From Nocardioides plantarum (GTDB lineage: Bacteria > Actinomycetota > Actinomycetes > Propionibacteriales > Nocardioidaceae), in the NCBI RefSeq assembly GCF_006346395.1, contig NZ_VDMS01000001.1, positions 1,426,001 to 1,490,000 of the forward strand: a DNA stretch of 64,000 nucleotides. The letters run 5' to 3'. The notes under the pieces are model-generated. The model saw only the letters and a program-made list of their open reading frames with translations. It had not been told where the DNA came from and searched no databases. Below are positions 34,997-43,970 of the stretch, in pieces; positions within the stretch are counted from its first letter, which is position 1; the number at the start of each line of letters is the position of its first letter. Position numbers and translations under genes: made by a program.

Positions 34997-35674
34997 ATGA
35001 CCACTCAGCGCGCCCAGCAGTCCACCCGACTCCGTGCGGACGTCGCCCTCCACGCCACCGTTGACGGCCACGTCCTCCGCGTCGGCGACACCCACCTCCA
35101 CGTCCACCTCTCGGCGTCCGACGCCGAGGCGCTCCTCGACGCCCTGGTCGCCGGCGGACGGCCCACGTCTCGTCCGGCCCGGACCGCACTCGACTCGCTG
35201 GTCGACGCTGGTCTGGTCGACGCGCCGGTGCCACACCACCACGTCATCGGCGACGGTGTCTTGGCCCAGGCTGTCGCCGGCGCGTTACAGCGGATGGGCG
35301 CCACCGTCGGTCCCGGCGGCACCACCATCGCCGTCCTCGACTCGCCGGACGACCTCGGAAGCCCCGGTCCGGCCTGCTGGATGGACGGGCACCTCGTGGT
35401 GCTCGCTCCTCCCGCCGTAACCGCCCTCGACGTGGTCGCCCGACGGCGCGCCGCGACGCGGCATCGCGACCACGACCCCCGCGTCACGCCCGTGGCCGGA
35501 GGGCGTGCGGTCACGGCACCCACATCCCGCCCCGGGCTGGAGCTGGCCGCGGCGGTGGTCGCAGCCGAGCTGCTCAGCGAGGACCGCCCCGCTCACCACG
35601 CCGTCTCCGTCGACCTTCGCACCCGCTCCGTCACCCGCCACCCGGTGCTCCCCGTGCCATCCGCGCCGCGATGA
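34997..35674 (+). CDS. E1-like/Ocin-ThiF-like precursor-binding protein
   Basis: Protein of 225 residues placed where TOMM clusters encode the YcaO partner. The N-terminal 75 residues fit a PqqD/RRE winged-helix layout (HATVDGHVLRVGDTHLHVHL, then DAEALLDALVAGG and ARTALDSLVDAGLV). The rest is a shortened Rossmann-like ThiF/E1-like part (VIGDGVLAQAVAGALQRMGATVG) without the zinc-binding Cys tetrad. Such proteins bind the precursor recognition sequence and present it to YcaO. It overlaps the hydrolase start by 4 bases (ATGA). Confidence 0.75.
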   Translation: MTTQRAQQSTRLRADVALHATVDGHVLRVGDTHLHVHLSASDAEALLDALVAGGRPTSRPARTALDSLVDAGLVDAPVPHHHVIGDGVLAQAVAGALQRMGATVGPGGTTIAVLDSPDDLGSPGPACWMDGHLVVLAPPAVTALDVVARRRAATRHRDHDPRVTPVAGGRAVTAPTSRPGLELAAAVVAAELLSEDRPAHHAVSVDLRTRSVTRHPVLPVPSAPR

Positions 35675-36666
35675 GAACGAACGTCGGCGGCCTGACCACC
35701 TACGCGTGGCTGCCCGCGCGACCACGCATCGTCCTGGTCGCACGCACGCCGTACGGCGCCGCCGGCCACGCCCCCGAGGGTGCCGCCTGGGCGGCACACG
35801 GCGTCGGCCTGGTGGTGCAGGACGTGCGGGGGCGACACGAGTCGCCGGGTACGTTCCATCCCTACACCGAGGACCACCACGAGGACGGGCCCGCGCTCCT
35901 CGCGTGGGTACGCAGCCGGTGGGATGCCCCCGTGGTGCTGCTCGGGACGTCGTACGGCGCCCACGCGGCCCTGGCCACCGCCGCGGTCGACGAACCGGAC
36001 GGCGTGGTCGCGATGGTGCCCGCGCTCGGCCTCGGAGAGACCGCTCGGACACGCGGTGGAGTGCTGCAGCTGGCCTCGCGCCTCGGGTGGTGGCTGGCCC
36101 ACGCCGTGACGACCCCGTGGCACGACGTCGTCACCGCCCAGCGGCGCGACGCCGAGCGAGCCGCAGCCGTCGGCACCCTGTCGTGCCCCCTGCTCGCGAT
36201 CGGAGGCACCGCGGATCACTTCGCGCACGACACGGTCGACCTCTGGGCGGCGTGGGGCGGTCCGTCGTGGCTGGTGATGGGTCCGTGGGACCACGCGCTG
36301 CGCGGATCCCGACGGGCCCGTCGGGTCCTGGACTGGCTCGACGCGGTGCTCGCCGGCTCGCCGCCGAACGGGGTGGAGACCGTCGACCAGTGCGGGAACT
36401 CGTCCGACCGACCTCCTGCCCACGCCGTCGTGCACGTCGACGCCGCCCCGACCACCCAGTGGTGCGCGTCGCTGACCGCAGGAGGTCGCGAGGTCGCCCA
36501 CGGGGCCGCCCGCGGCTCGGTCGTCACCCTCGGTCCCGTCCTGACGACCACGTGCCGGAGCAGCGCTCTCGACCTGCGCCTCGGCGCCGAGGACTTCCCG
36601 CGCTACGCGCGGTCACCGCATCCCCACACCCCCGTCCCCCGCCACCACCTGGAGCTCATCGCATGA
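35671..36666 (+). CDS. CocE/NonD (S15 peptidase-like) alpha/beta hydrolase
   Basis: Hydrolase of 331 residues of the CocE/X-Pro-dipeptidyl-peptidase superfamily. It has ARTPYGAAGHAPEGAAWAAHGVGLVVQDVRGRHESPG. The nucleophile motif GTSYG puts Ser at 94, the acid lies in GGTADHF (Asp182), and the His is in GPWDH (His208). A full catalytic triad inside a RiPP operon suggests a peptidase that trims the modified peptide or an esterase/amidase acting on it. The C-terminal jelly-roll domain usual in CocE is short here. It overlaps both neighbours by 4 bases. Confidence 0.82.
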   Translation: MRTNVGGLTTYAWLPARPRIVLVARTPYGAAGHAPEGAAWAAHGVGLVVQDVRGRHESPGTFHPYTEDHHEDGPALLAWVRSRWDAPVVLLGTSYGAHAALATAAVDEPDGVVAMVPALGLGETARTRGGVLQLASRLGWWLAHAVTTPWHDVVTAQRRDAERAAAVGTLSCPLLAIGGTADHFAHDTVDLWAAWGGPSWLVMGPWDHALRGSRRARRVLDWLDAVLAGSPPNGVETVDQCGNSSDRPPAHAVVHVDAAPTTQWCASLTAGGREVAHGAARGSVVTLGPVLTTTCRSSALDLRLGAEDFPRYARSPHPHTPVPRHHLELIA

Positions 36667-38021
36667 CCCACGGCCCCCTGACGCTCGGCCCCCTCACCGT
36701 CGACGACCTCGTCGACCCCGACTTCGGTGTGGTCCTCGGTCTGCACTCCGTCGAACACGTGGCCGGGCTGCCCGCGGCGTACGTCGGCATCACCGCCGAG
36801 GTGGCCGACTCGCGCGAGCACGGCAACTGGCCGAGCGACCGCGTCTCGCTCGGCACCACCTTCGCCGACCCGCGCGGAGCTCGCATCGCGGCGATCGGCG
36901 AGGCGGTCGAGCGCTACTGCGGCAACTACGTCCCAGAGGGCCTGCGCCGCGGCACCGCCCGACGGCTCGCCTCCGACGGACACCGGCTGCTCGGGCCCGA
37001 CGACCTCCGGTTCTTCGCCGAATGGCAGCACGAGCGACCCGGCTTCCCGTTCGCCCGCTTCACCGACGACATCGAGGTCTCGTGGGTCGAGGGCCGCTCG
37101 CTGCACGACGACGGCCCCGTGCTCGTGCCGGCGTCCTGGGCGCACCTCAACTGGCGCACCGGCACTCGACGCAGGGACCCGTGGCTGCACCACGTCAACT
37201 ACGCCGGCATCGCGACCGGGCAGGGCGCCGCGGACGCGACGCACCGCGGTCTGCTGGAGCTCGTCGAGCGAGACGCCCTCTCGCTCTGGTGGCACCTCGA
37301 CCTGCCGGCGGCCGGTATCGACCCGACCTCGGTGCCGGGCCTGCGCGACCACCTCGGGGACTCCCGGCTCGAGCTCCACCTTCTCGCGCTGCCGTCCTGG
37401 TTCGGCGTGCCGGTCGTCGCCGCGGTGGTCCACGACCCGGCGACCGGGATCGTCGCAGGCGGCTTCTCGGCCAAGCTCGACCCGGCCGAGACCGCGGTCA
37501 AGGCGACGCTGGAGGCGATCCACAGCTGGGTCTTCACCCAAGGTCTGCTCGAACCGGACGGCTGGGTCTTCGACGCGATCGCGGCGGGCGTGCTCTCCGA
37601 GGGTCTCTACCTGCCACACCGACCCGACCGTGACTACCTCTCGGTGGCCGGAGCACAGCAGGAGCGGGTGCGCGACCTCGGCGCCCAGGCGCAGGTGTGG
37701 CTCGATCCCGAGGTCCAGCGCCGACTCCTGCCACGCTTCACCTCGCCGCCGGCGACGGTCGGGATCTCCGACCTCCCCCGGGGGACCGAGGACGGACTGC
37801 TCGCCACCTTGGCCGGCTCGGGCCATGAGGTCGTCGTCTGCGACCTGACCACGCCCGACGTCGCGCTCACCCCGCTCCGGGTCGTGCGGGTCTGCGCCCG
37901 CGGGCTCGTCCCCAACGCACCTGCCGCCTTCCCCTACTACGGATTGCCGCGGTGGGCCGAGATCGGTGGCCGCTCACCCACGCCGGAGACCCTGCTCCTG
38001 CTTCCCCCGCCGAGCCTGTGA
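36663..38021 (+). CDS. YcaO cyclodehydratase
   Basis: ATP-dependent YcaO enzyme of 452 residues that activates backbone amides of a precursor peptide to close Ser/Thr/Cys side chains into azolines. ATP/Mg-binding motifs are AAIGEAVERYCGNY (about 76-89) and GLLELVERDALSLWWH (about 196-211), and a later SAKLDPAETAVKATLEAIHSW. The protein ends LLLLPPPSL, a proline-rich tail resembling but not matching the PxPxP end of azoline-forming YcaOs. It is coupled to the hydrolase upstream and the MFS gene downstream (GTGA overlap). Confidence 0.93.
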   Translation: MTHGPLTLGPLTVDDLVDPDFGVVLGLHSVEHVAGLPAAYVGITAEVADSREHGNWPSDRVSLGTTFADPRGARIAAIGEAVERYCGNYVPEGLRRGTARRLASDGHRLLGPDDLRFFAEWQHERPGFPFARFTDDIEVSWVEGRSLHDDGPVLVPASWAHLNWRTGTRRRDPWLHHVNYAGIATGQGAADATHRGLLELVERDALSLWWHLDLPAAGIDPTSVPGLRDHLGDSRLELHLLALPSWFGVPVVAAVVHDPATGIVAGGFSAKLDPAETAVKATLEAIHSWVFTQGLLEPDGWVFDAIAAGVLSEGLYLPHRPDRDYLSVAGAQQERVRDLGAQAQVWLDPEVQRRLLPRFTSPPATVGISDLPRGTEDGLLATLAGSGHEVVVCDLTTPDVALTPLRVVRVCARGLVPNAPAAFPYYGLPRWAEIGGRSPTPETLLLLPPPSL

Positions 38022-39277
38022 GGACCCCACCGCCCGAGAGCGCGCTCGCCGATCCGACCTACCGGCGGTTCCTCGCTGCGCGCACCCTCGCCATGACCGG
38101 GAACGCCCTGACCATGGTCGCGCTCCCGGTGCTGGTCTACCGACTCACCGGGAGCGCTGCCCTGACCGCCTCGGTCGCGGCGGTCGAGACGGCGCCGTAC
38201 CTGCTGCTCGGACTTCCGGCCGGCGCCCTCGTGGACCGCTGGAACCGTCGACGCGTGCTCGTCGTGACGGGCGCCCTCAGCGGCCTCGCGATGCTGACCG
38301 TGCCGCTCGCCGACGCACTCGGGGCGCTCACCTTCGCGCAGGTCCTCGTCGTGGCAGCCGTCGTCTCCTCGCTGTTCGTCTTCGCCGACGCGGCGTCGTT
38401 CGGCGTGGTGCCCCAGATGGTCGGCCGACACCGGGTCGCCTCGGCGACCTCGACCCTGGTGACGGTCGGCACAGCGATCGGGCTGGTCGGACCGCTCGTG
38501 AGCGGGGTGCTGGTGACGGTGACCTCCCCAGCCCTCGTGCTCGGGGTCGACGGCGTCGGCTACCTCGCCGCCGCGGCGCTGACGGGCCGGCTGCGGTGGG
38601 ACGGGAGCGAGTCGGCCGCCGCCGCCACGTCGAGCCGGCGGCTGGGTGCCGAGGTGGCCGACGGACTGCGCTACATCTGGGCGATGCCGGTCGTGCGCTG
38701 GCTGACCATCCTGGGCGCAGGCAACAGCCTCGCCGGCGGGGCCGTGTCCGGCCTGCTCGTCGTCATCGGCGTCGAGCAGCTCGGACTGCCGCCCGACTCC
38801 CCCGCCCTGGGGTGGCTCTTCGCCGCGGGTGCGGTCGGCACCTTCGCCGCCAGCCTGTCGTTGCCGCGGGTGCAGGCCCGCGTCGGGGTCGGACTGATCA
38901 CCACGACCGGGTACGCCGTGGCGCTGACGGTCGTGGTCGCCCTGTCCCTGACCACGTCCCTCCTGTTCGCCCTGCCCCTGCTGGCGGTCCTCAGCTTCGC
39001 CACGACCTCCCTGATCGTCAACGGCATCGTCGCCCGCCAGGTCGTCACTCCCGACCACCTCCAGTCCCGGGTCAACACCACGGCCCGCCTCATCGCCTGG
39101 GGCGGCAGCCCGCTCGGGGCCGCCCTCGGTGGTGTGGTCGCCGGAGCCGCCGGCACCGAGTGGGCCCTGCGTGTCGCCTCGCTCGGTCTGGCGGCCAGCC
39201 TGTTCGGCGCGGTCCTCGCCGGCGTACCGCGATTCCCGCGCGTGTCCGCCCTGCAGGAGGCGACCACGTCCTCGTAG
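38018..39277 (+). CDS. MFS exporter of the RiPP cluster
   Basis: Twelve-helix major-facilitator protein of 419 residues, similar to enterobactin-exporter-type (EntS) and macrolide MFS pumps. It has YRRFLAARTLAMTGNALTMVALPVLVYRLTG, then GLPAGALVDRWNRRRVLVVTG (motif A). GTG 38018 overlaps the YcaO stop, making it the last gene of the biosynthetic operon. Export of the mature peptide is the likely role. A short GGCCC-GTTC-GGGCC hairpin follows the stop at 39289. Confidence 0.9.
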   Translation: MRTPPPESALADPTYRRFLAARTLAMTGNALTMVALPVLVYRLTGSAALTASVAAVETAPYLLLGLPAGALVDRWNRRRVLVVTGALSGLAMLTVPLADALGALTFAQVLVVAAVVSSLFVFADAASFGVVPQMVGRHRVASATSTLVTVGTAIGLVGPLVSGVLVTVTSPALVLGVDGVGYLAAAALTGRLRWDGSESAAAATSSRRLGAEVADGLRYIWAMPVVRWLTILGAGNSLAGGAVSGLLVVIGVEQLGLPPDSPALGWLFAAGAVGTFAASLSLPRVQARVGVGLITTTGYAVALTVVVALSLTTSLLFALPLLAVLSFATTSLIVNGIVARQVVTPDHLQSRVNTTARLIAWGGSPLGAALGGVVAGAAGTEWALRVASLGLAASLFGAVLAGVPRFPRVSALQEATTSS

Positions 39278-39433
39278 GTTGCGGGCAAGGCCCGTTCGGG
39301 CCATGGCGGCACCGGATGGAGGAGACGACCGCGGAGGGATGCGAACACTCTCACTGCGAGCTCGGTGCCGCCGAGCATCGGGCCCATCGGGGTGGTCGGC
39401 CGACGTGGCGGCCGACAGCCACGTCGACCGAGG

Positions 39434-40354
39434 TCAGGTCCGACCGACGACTCGCGCGTCGACGTACGCGACGACGCGGTTGAACAACGAGGTCACCTGG
39501 GCGAGATCGGTGGTGCCGGGTCCCAGCGGTCGCGACAGCTGCTCGGCGACACCGTCGGCGGCCTGGACGCCGAGGTCGACGGCCACGTCGGCACACACGC
39601 GGGCCGCCTGGCGCACCGCGTCGCGCTCGACGGTCCAGACCGACTCGAAGACACGGTCGCGGTCGGGCACGGCGTGCTGGCCGGGCAGCTCCCACGCGGT
39701 GAGGGCGACCGGCAGCTCGTCGGCGTCGCAGACGACGGCCCACTCGCGGCTCATCGGGTGATCGGGCGGGAGCGGGACCGGGATCGGGCGCCCGGGAGGC
39801 AGCGGACGACGGGTGGTGGCGACGTCGAAGTCGGCGAAGACGAAGGTCGCCTCCATCGTGCGCGCCAGGTCGCTCCAGCGCGGGTTGGCCGACTCGAAGT
39901 TCCGGACCCGTTGGAAGGCGCCGAAGAGGTGGGCGTGCTGGGCGCGGGAGGCGAACTCGTCCTCGATCGCCCACGACAGGGCCAGCAGCGTCGCCTTGGT
40001 CAGCTTCTGCGGCGTGAGAGCGGGGTGGGTGTGGCGCAGCCGCGCGTAGACCGACGGCGCCCCGGGTGCGGTCGGCGTCGGGCGCTGCGCGGCGACCGCC
40101 TGCTCGATGGCGACGTCGAGGCGCACCCCGGTGTCGCGGCGGCGTACGACGTCACGGATGACGCGCACGTGCTCGTCGTCGTAGCGCCGGTGCCCGCTCT
40201 CGCGCCGGTGCGGCACCGGGAAGCCGTGCCGCGACTCCCACACTCTCAGCGTCGCTGCACTGACACCCGTGCGCTCGGCAAGATCGCCGATGCTGAGCAC
40301 CGCCTCGACCTCGGACTTGGACACCGCGTTCACCTGACCCGTCTGAATCTCCAC
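39434..40354 (-). CDS. MerR family regulator with DICT sensory domain
   Basis: Regulator of about 306 residues. The N-terminal MerR helix-turn-helix is SIGDLAERTGVSAATLRVWESRHGFPVPHRRESGHRRYDDEHVRVIRDV. After residue 115 comes a DICT-type domain (KLTKATLLALSWAIEDEFASRAQHAHLFGAFQRVRNFE), a predicted sensor found with MerR and diguanylate-cyclase proteins in actinobacteria. The signal is unknown. The start is GTG 40354, or a GTG about 30 bases further in. A nearby inverted repeat may be its operator. Confidence 0.88.
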   Translation of the reverse strand: MEIQTGQVNAVSKSEVEAVLSIGDLAERTGVSAATLRVWESRHGFPVPHRRESGHRRYDDEHVRVIRDVVRRRDTGVRLDVAIEQAVAAQRPTPTAPGAPSVYARLRHTHPALTPQKLTKATLLALSWAIEDEFASRAQHAHLFGAFQRVRNFESANPRWSDLARTMEATFVFADFDVATTRRPLPPGRPIPVPLPPDHPMSREWAVVCDADELPVALTAWELPGQHAVPDRDRVFESVWTVERDAVRQAARVCADVAVDLGVQAADGVAEQLSRPLGPGTTDLAQVTSLFNRVVAYVDARVVGRT

Positions 40355-40355
40355 G

Positions 40356-40388
40356 CATTGTGAAGTTTGCTGTGGAAACTGTCCAATG
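40356..40388. promoter_or_regulatory. Imperfect inverted repeat upstream of the MerR gene
   Basis: CATTG...CAATG encloses AGTTT...AAACT in a 33-base interval directly before the MerR-DICT start and after the LuxR-type gene stop. MerR proteins bind such spaced dyads; autoregulation is inference. Confidence 0.4.
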
Positions 40389-40392
40389 AGGG

Positions 40393-41073
40393 TCAGCCGA
40401 CCAGGGCGTGCGACCTCTCGACGTGGATGCCGTTGTCGAGGCCCCAGAGCACGGCCTGGGTACGTCGCTCGACGCCCATCTTGCGATAGGCGCTGCGGAT
40501 GTAGGTCTTGACGGAGTTGATGCTCAGCTGGAGCCGCTCACCGATCTCGCGGTTGCTGAGCCCCGACACGATGAGGCTGACGATCTCGCCCTCGCGGGGC
40601 GTGAGGCCGACATCCTCGTAGCCCATCGACTCCTCGAGGCCGGGCTCCTCCTCGTCGATGACCACGACCGTCTCGTCGACCGGCGCCAGGACGACGCGCT
40701 GGCTGACCGGGGCGGTCTCGAACCGCCCCTCCACCAACCGCTCGACCGACACCACGATCTGCGAGGCCGTGAGGGACTTGGCGAGGTGGGGGTTGGTCGG
40801 GCTCGCGGGCAGCTGGTCGGGTCCGGCCCAGCTGAAGACCGCGGCCTGGGCCGCGCCCATCGACTGCAGGTCGCGCAACAGCGAGCGGGACATGCTGGTC
40901 TGGCCCATCGGTTCGTAGAGGACGACGTCGAGGGCGTCGGGGTGCGCGAGGGCGTCGCGGTTGTCGATCACGGCCACTCGGTCGGCGTACGGCGCCATCA
41001 GCGTGCGCAGTCCGGCGGCAGCCAGGTCGGAGTCGTCGACGAGGGTGATGCGAAGCGGATTCGTGCGGGCCAT
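40393..41073 (-). CDS. LuxR-type (NarL-like) transcription factor with receiver-like domain
   Basis: Regulator of 226 residues. The N-terminal domain is receiver-like (LRITLVDDSDLAAAGLRTLM has the acidic pair), but at the phospho-acceptor position the sequence DVVLYEPMGQTS lacks a normal Asp, so it may be a pseudo-receiver. The C-terminal LuxR helix-turn-helix is LTPREGEIVSLIVSGLSNREIGERLQLSINSVKTYIRSAYRKMGV. It precedes the MerR-DICT gene on the same strand. A 16-base dyad lies upstream. Confidence 0.88.
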   Translation of the reverse strand: MARTNPLRITLVDDSDLAAAGLRTLMAPYADRVAVIDNRDALAHPDALDVVLYEPMGQTSMSRSLLRDLQSMGAAQAAVFSWAGPDQLPASPTNPHLAKSLTASQIVVSVERLVEGRFETAPVSQRVVLAPVDETVVVIDEEEPGLEESMGYEDVGLTPREGEIVSLIVSGLSNREIGERLQLSINSVKTYIRSAYRKMGVERRTQAVLWGLDNGIHVERSHALVG

Positions 41074-41097
41074 GTCAACTCCAGAGTTAGACGAGAT

Positions 41098-41113
41098 GTC
41101 TAGAAATCTAGAC
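41098..41113. promoter_or_regulatory. Dyad upstream of the LuxR-type gene
   Basis: GTCTAGA-AA-TCTAGAC forms a 7-2-7 palindrome 25 bases upstream of the regulator start. It is AT-richer than its surroundings, so it is a plausible operator or promoter element. Confidence 0.45.
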
Positions 41114-41165
41114 CAAACCTCGACACGGCGTCCACAACGTCACCCCGTCGGGTGAGGAGGCAGCC

Positions 41166-42434
41166 TCAGCGCAGCTGGTCGAAGATCGTGGCCGGGAGGT
41201 CGAACAGCGGCTCACGGGAGAGCTCGGCCCGGGCCAGGGTGGTCAGGTGCGCCTCGTCGGGGCCGTCGAAGATGCGCATCGCGCGGTGCCAGCCGTAGAG
41301 CATCGCCAGGGGCGTCGAGTCCGTGACGCCAGCGCCACCGTGCAGCTGGATGGACCGGTCGATGACCGACAGCACCGCCCTCGGCACGGCGACCTTCGCG
41401 GCTGCGATCAGGTGTCGCGCGGCCTTGTTGCCCTCGCTGTCGACCACGTGCGCCGCGTGGTGGCACAGCGCCCGAGCCTGCTCGAGCTCGATCCGGGACT
41501 CGGCGATCCGCTCGCGCACCGCGGACTGCTCGGCCAGCGGGCCACCGAACGCGGTGCGTTGCTGGGCGCGCTGCACCATCATCGCCAGCGCCCGCTCCCC
41601 CGCCCCCAGCGCCCGCATGACGTGGTGGATGCGGCCCGGCCCCAGCCGCGCCTGGGCCGCCGCGAACCCGCCGCCCTCCTCGCCGAGGATGTGGCTGACC
41701 GGCACGCGTACGTCGGTCAGCTCCACCTCGCAGTGCCCGTGCTGGTCCTGGCGGCCGAAGACGGGCAGCGACCGCTGGATGTCGACGCCGGGGGTGTCGA
41801 CCGGCACGATCACCATCGACTGCTGACGGTGGGTGGCGGCCTCCGGGTCGGTCTTGCCCATCACGATCAGCAGCCTGCAGCGCGGGTCGGCCGCGCCCGA
41901 GATCCACCACTTGCGGCCGTTGATCACGTACTCGTCGCCGTCGCGCTCGATGCGGGTCTCGATGTTGGTGGCGTCCGAGGACGCGACGCGGGGCTCGGTC
42001 ATCGCGAACGCCGAGCGGATCTCACCGGCGAGCAGCGGGTCGAGCCACTCCCGCTGCTGGGCCTCGGTGCCGATCAGGTGCAACAGCTCCATGTTGCCGG
42101 TGTCGGGCGCCTGGCAGTTGATCGCCTCCGGCGCCAGCTCGTTGGACCAGCCGGACAGCTCGGCGATGGGGGCGTACTCCAGCTGGGTCAGCCCGCTCTC
42201 CGAGGGCAGGAACAGGTTCCACAGACCACGCTCGCGGGCCTTGACCTTGAGCTCCTCGATCACCGGCGGCACCGAGTGGTCCCCCTCGCCCGCCTCGACC
42301 CGGTGGCGGTCGTAGGCCGCCTCGGCCGGGAGCACCTCCTCCCGCAGGAACGCCACCATCGCGTCGTAGTGGCGGACGGCGGCCTCGCTGGGCGCGGCGT
42401 AGGCGGGGTACATCCCGGACGGCCCGAAGGACAT
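41166..42434 (-). CDS. Acyl-CoA dehydrogenase family protein
   Basis: FAD enzyme of 422 residues that oxidises an acyl-CoA to the enoyl-CoA. The family motifs are FAMTEPRVASSDATNIETRIERDGDEYVINGRKWWISGA and the C-terminal QLHGGAGVTDSTPLAMLYGWHRAMRIFDGPDEAHLTTLAR. The latter block resembles the ACAD10/11-like or long FadE group. ATG 42434 is preferred over the longer frame. A thioesterase and a KstR-like site nearby hint at lipid or sterol side-chain breakdown; the exact substrate is unknown. Confidence 0.9.
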   Translation of the reverse strand: MSFGPSGMYPAYAAPSEAAVRHYDAMVAFLREEVLPAEAAYDRHRVEAGEGDHSVPPVIEELKVKARERGLWNLFLPSESGLTQLEYAPIAELSGWSNELAPEAINCQAPDTGNMELLHLIGTEAQQREWLDPLLAGEIRSAFAMTEPRVASSDATNIETRIERDGDEYVINGRKWWISGAADPRCRLLIVMGKTDPEAATHRQQSMVIVPVDTPGVDIQRSLPVFGRQDQHGHCEVELTDVRVPVSHILGEEGGGFAAAQARLGPGRIHHVMRALGAGERALAMMVQRAQQRTAFGGPLAEQSAVRERIAESRIELEQARALCHHAAHVVDSEGNKAARHLIAAAKVAVPRAVLSVIDRSIQLHGGAGVTDSTPLAMLYGWHRAMRIFDGPDEAHLTTLARAELSREPLFDLPATIFDQLR

Positions 42435-42479
42435 GCTGGCTCCTGTACGTCGACGTGCTGCTGGACGTCGGCCAGTCAA

Positions 42480-43064
42480 TCAGCCGCCCTGGCGCACGCC
42501 CGGGCTCACCCGCACCCCCACCGCCCGGGCGGTCTCGAGCCAGAACCGCTGCTTGCCGGCCCGGACGTCCTCGAGCCGACCTCCGGCTCGCTGGATCGTG
42601 CGGCGCGAGGCCGCGTTGTCGAGGTCGCACGTGAGCAGCACCCGGTCGAGACCGAGCGCCGCCGCGTGGGCGAGGCCGAGCCGCAGCGCCGACGTCGCGT
42701 GGCCCCGCCGGCGGGCTGACGGACGCACGCTGTAGCCGATGTGCCCACCCTGCTCGAGCAGGAAGTCGTTGAGCCGGTGGCGCACGGCGAGGAACCCCAC
42801 CATCTCGTCGTCCTCGTCATCGCTGTCGCCGTCGAGCACCCAGAAGTACGTGCAGGACACCCGACCGTCGGGCAGCCGGGCCGCGGGGTCGGCGTACGTC
42901 AGCAGGTCGGCGACGAACGCGGCGCACCCCGCCTCGTCGAGCACGGGCGGGGAGTCGGGGTCGACCCCGGAGCCGTGCGGGTACGTCGTACCGAAGTCGC
43001 GCAGCGTCGCCGCCCACGACGCCGCGAGCCGGACGTCGGGGAGGGCCAGCGCGGTGGAGGGCAT
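42480..43064 (-). CDS. GNAT family N-acetyltransferase
   Basis: Acetyltransferase of 194 residues. The acetyl-CoA-binding segment is HIGYSVRPSARRRGHATSALRLGLAHA (R-R-x-G-x-A loop), followed by LTCDLDNAASRRTIQRAGGRLEDV, a RimJ-like C-terminus. The substrate is not evident. It starts about 70 bases from the KstR-like site it shares with the divergent thioesterase. ATG 43064 fits the N-terminal strand of the fold. Confidence 0.85.
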   Translation of the reverse strand: MPSTALALPDVRLAASWAATLRDFGTTYPHGSGVDPDSPPVLDEAGCAAFVADLLTYADPAARLPDGRVSCTYFWVLDGDSDDEDDEMVGFLAVRHRLNDFLLEQGGHIGYSVRPSARRRGHATSALRLGLAHAAALGLDRVLLTCDLDNAASRRTIQRAGGRLEDVRAGKQRFWLETARAVGVRVSPGVRQGG

Positions 43065-43131
43065 GGCGGCATCGAAGCAACCTCGCCCGCTCGACCACAA
43101 CCCGATATGTCGCGGACCGGACCGTCCGATC

Positions 43132-43145
43132 TAGAACGTGTTCTA
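43132..43145. promoter_or_regulatory. KstR-like operator
   Basis: TAGAACGTGTTCTA fits the KstR consensus T-n2-AAC-n2-GTT-n2-A exactly. It lies between the divergent acetyltransferase and thioesterase genes, 12 bases from the thioesterase start. KstR is a TetR repressor of sterol-catabolism genes; related TetR regulators of acyl-CoA genes have similar sites. Confidence 0.65.
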
Positions 43146-43156
43146 GGGTGAGCCGC

Positions 43157-43810
43157 ATGACCGGTGGCTTCACGCGCGACGACCTCAGCGACGACGAGGT
43201 CGCGCGTCGAGCCGCCCTCTACGGCCCCTTCACCGAGGCCGTCCGCGGCCTGGTCGACGCCACCATCCGCACCACCGTGCGCGACGACGAGATCGACCGG
43301 GCACGGGTCGAGGTCGAGGCGATCACGGCCCGCCTGCGCCAGCAGCAGCTGCCCGGTGCGTACGGCGTCAGCTACGGCCCCGACGGACGCGGGCGCCCCT
43401 GGGGCAACTCGGTCGTCGGCCTGCGCAACCCGATCGCCCCGCCGCTGGTCACCGAGCGCCACGAGAGCGGCGACGGCCGTGTCTGGTGCGACTTCCACCT
43501 CGGGGCCGCCTACGAGGGCCCGCCCGGCCTCGTGCACGGCGGGGTCCTCGCCCTCGTCCTGGACCAGATGCTCGGCGAGTCCGCCGGCGCCGGCGGTCGT
43601 CCGGGCATGACCGGCACTCTCACCCTCCGCTACCGCCAGGCCACCCCCCTCGGCCCCCTGCGCACCGAGGCCTGGATCGACCGCACCGAGGGCATCAAGA
43701 CCTGGGCCAAGGGCCACGTCGCCGGCCCCGACGGCGTGACCGTCGAGGCCGAGGGCGTCTTCATCCTGCCCCGCTGGGCCCGAGATCGCGCGAGCGTGGA
43801 CCAGGGCTGA
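43157..43810 (+). CDS. PaaI-type hotdog thioesterase
   Basis: Hotdog-fold protein of about 217 residues. The catalytic-type block is GPPGLVHGGVLALVLDQMLGESAGAGG (H-G-G-x2-x-x-x-D-x-x), then GTLTLRYRQATPLGPLRTEAWIDRTEG. It should hydrolyse an acyl-CoA. The N-terminal 70 residues are an extra helical part common in actinobacterial homologues. ATG 43157 or GTG 43148 is possible; the nearby KstR-like site would cover its promoter. Confidence 0.88.
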   Translation: MTGGFTRDDLSDDEVARRAALYGPFTEAVRGLVDATIRTTVRDDEIDRARVEVEAITARLRQQQLPGAYGVSYGPDGRGRPWGNSVVGLRNPIAPPLVTERHESGDGRVWCDFHLGAAYEGPPGLVHGGVLALVLDQMLGESAGAGGRPGMTGTLTLRYRQATPLGPLRTEAWIDRTEGIKTWAKGHVAGPDGVTVEAEGVFILPRWARDRASVDQG

Positions 43811-43970
43811 GGCGTACGCCGTCCACGCCGGTCGACCGACCGGGCAGGTCGGCGGTGAGACAGCGACCGAACCCCGGTACCGGAAGGTCGCCAGGTCACC
43901 GCCCTACCCACCCGAACAACCACCCTTACGACGACGAGATGACGTCGGTGGAGACTGCAGGGCGCAGCGG

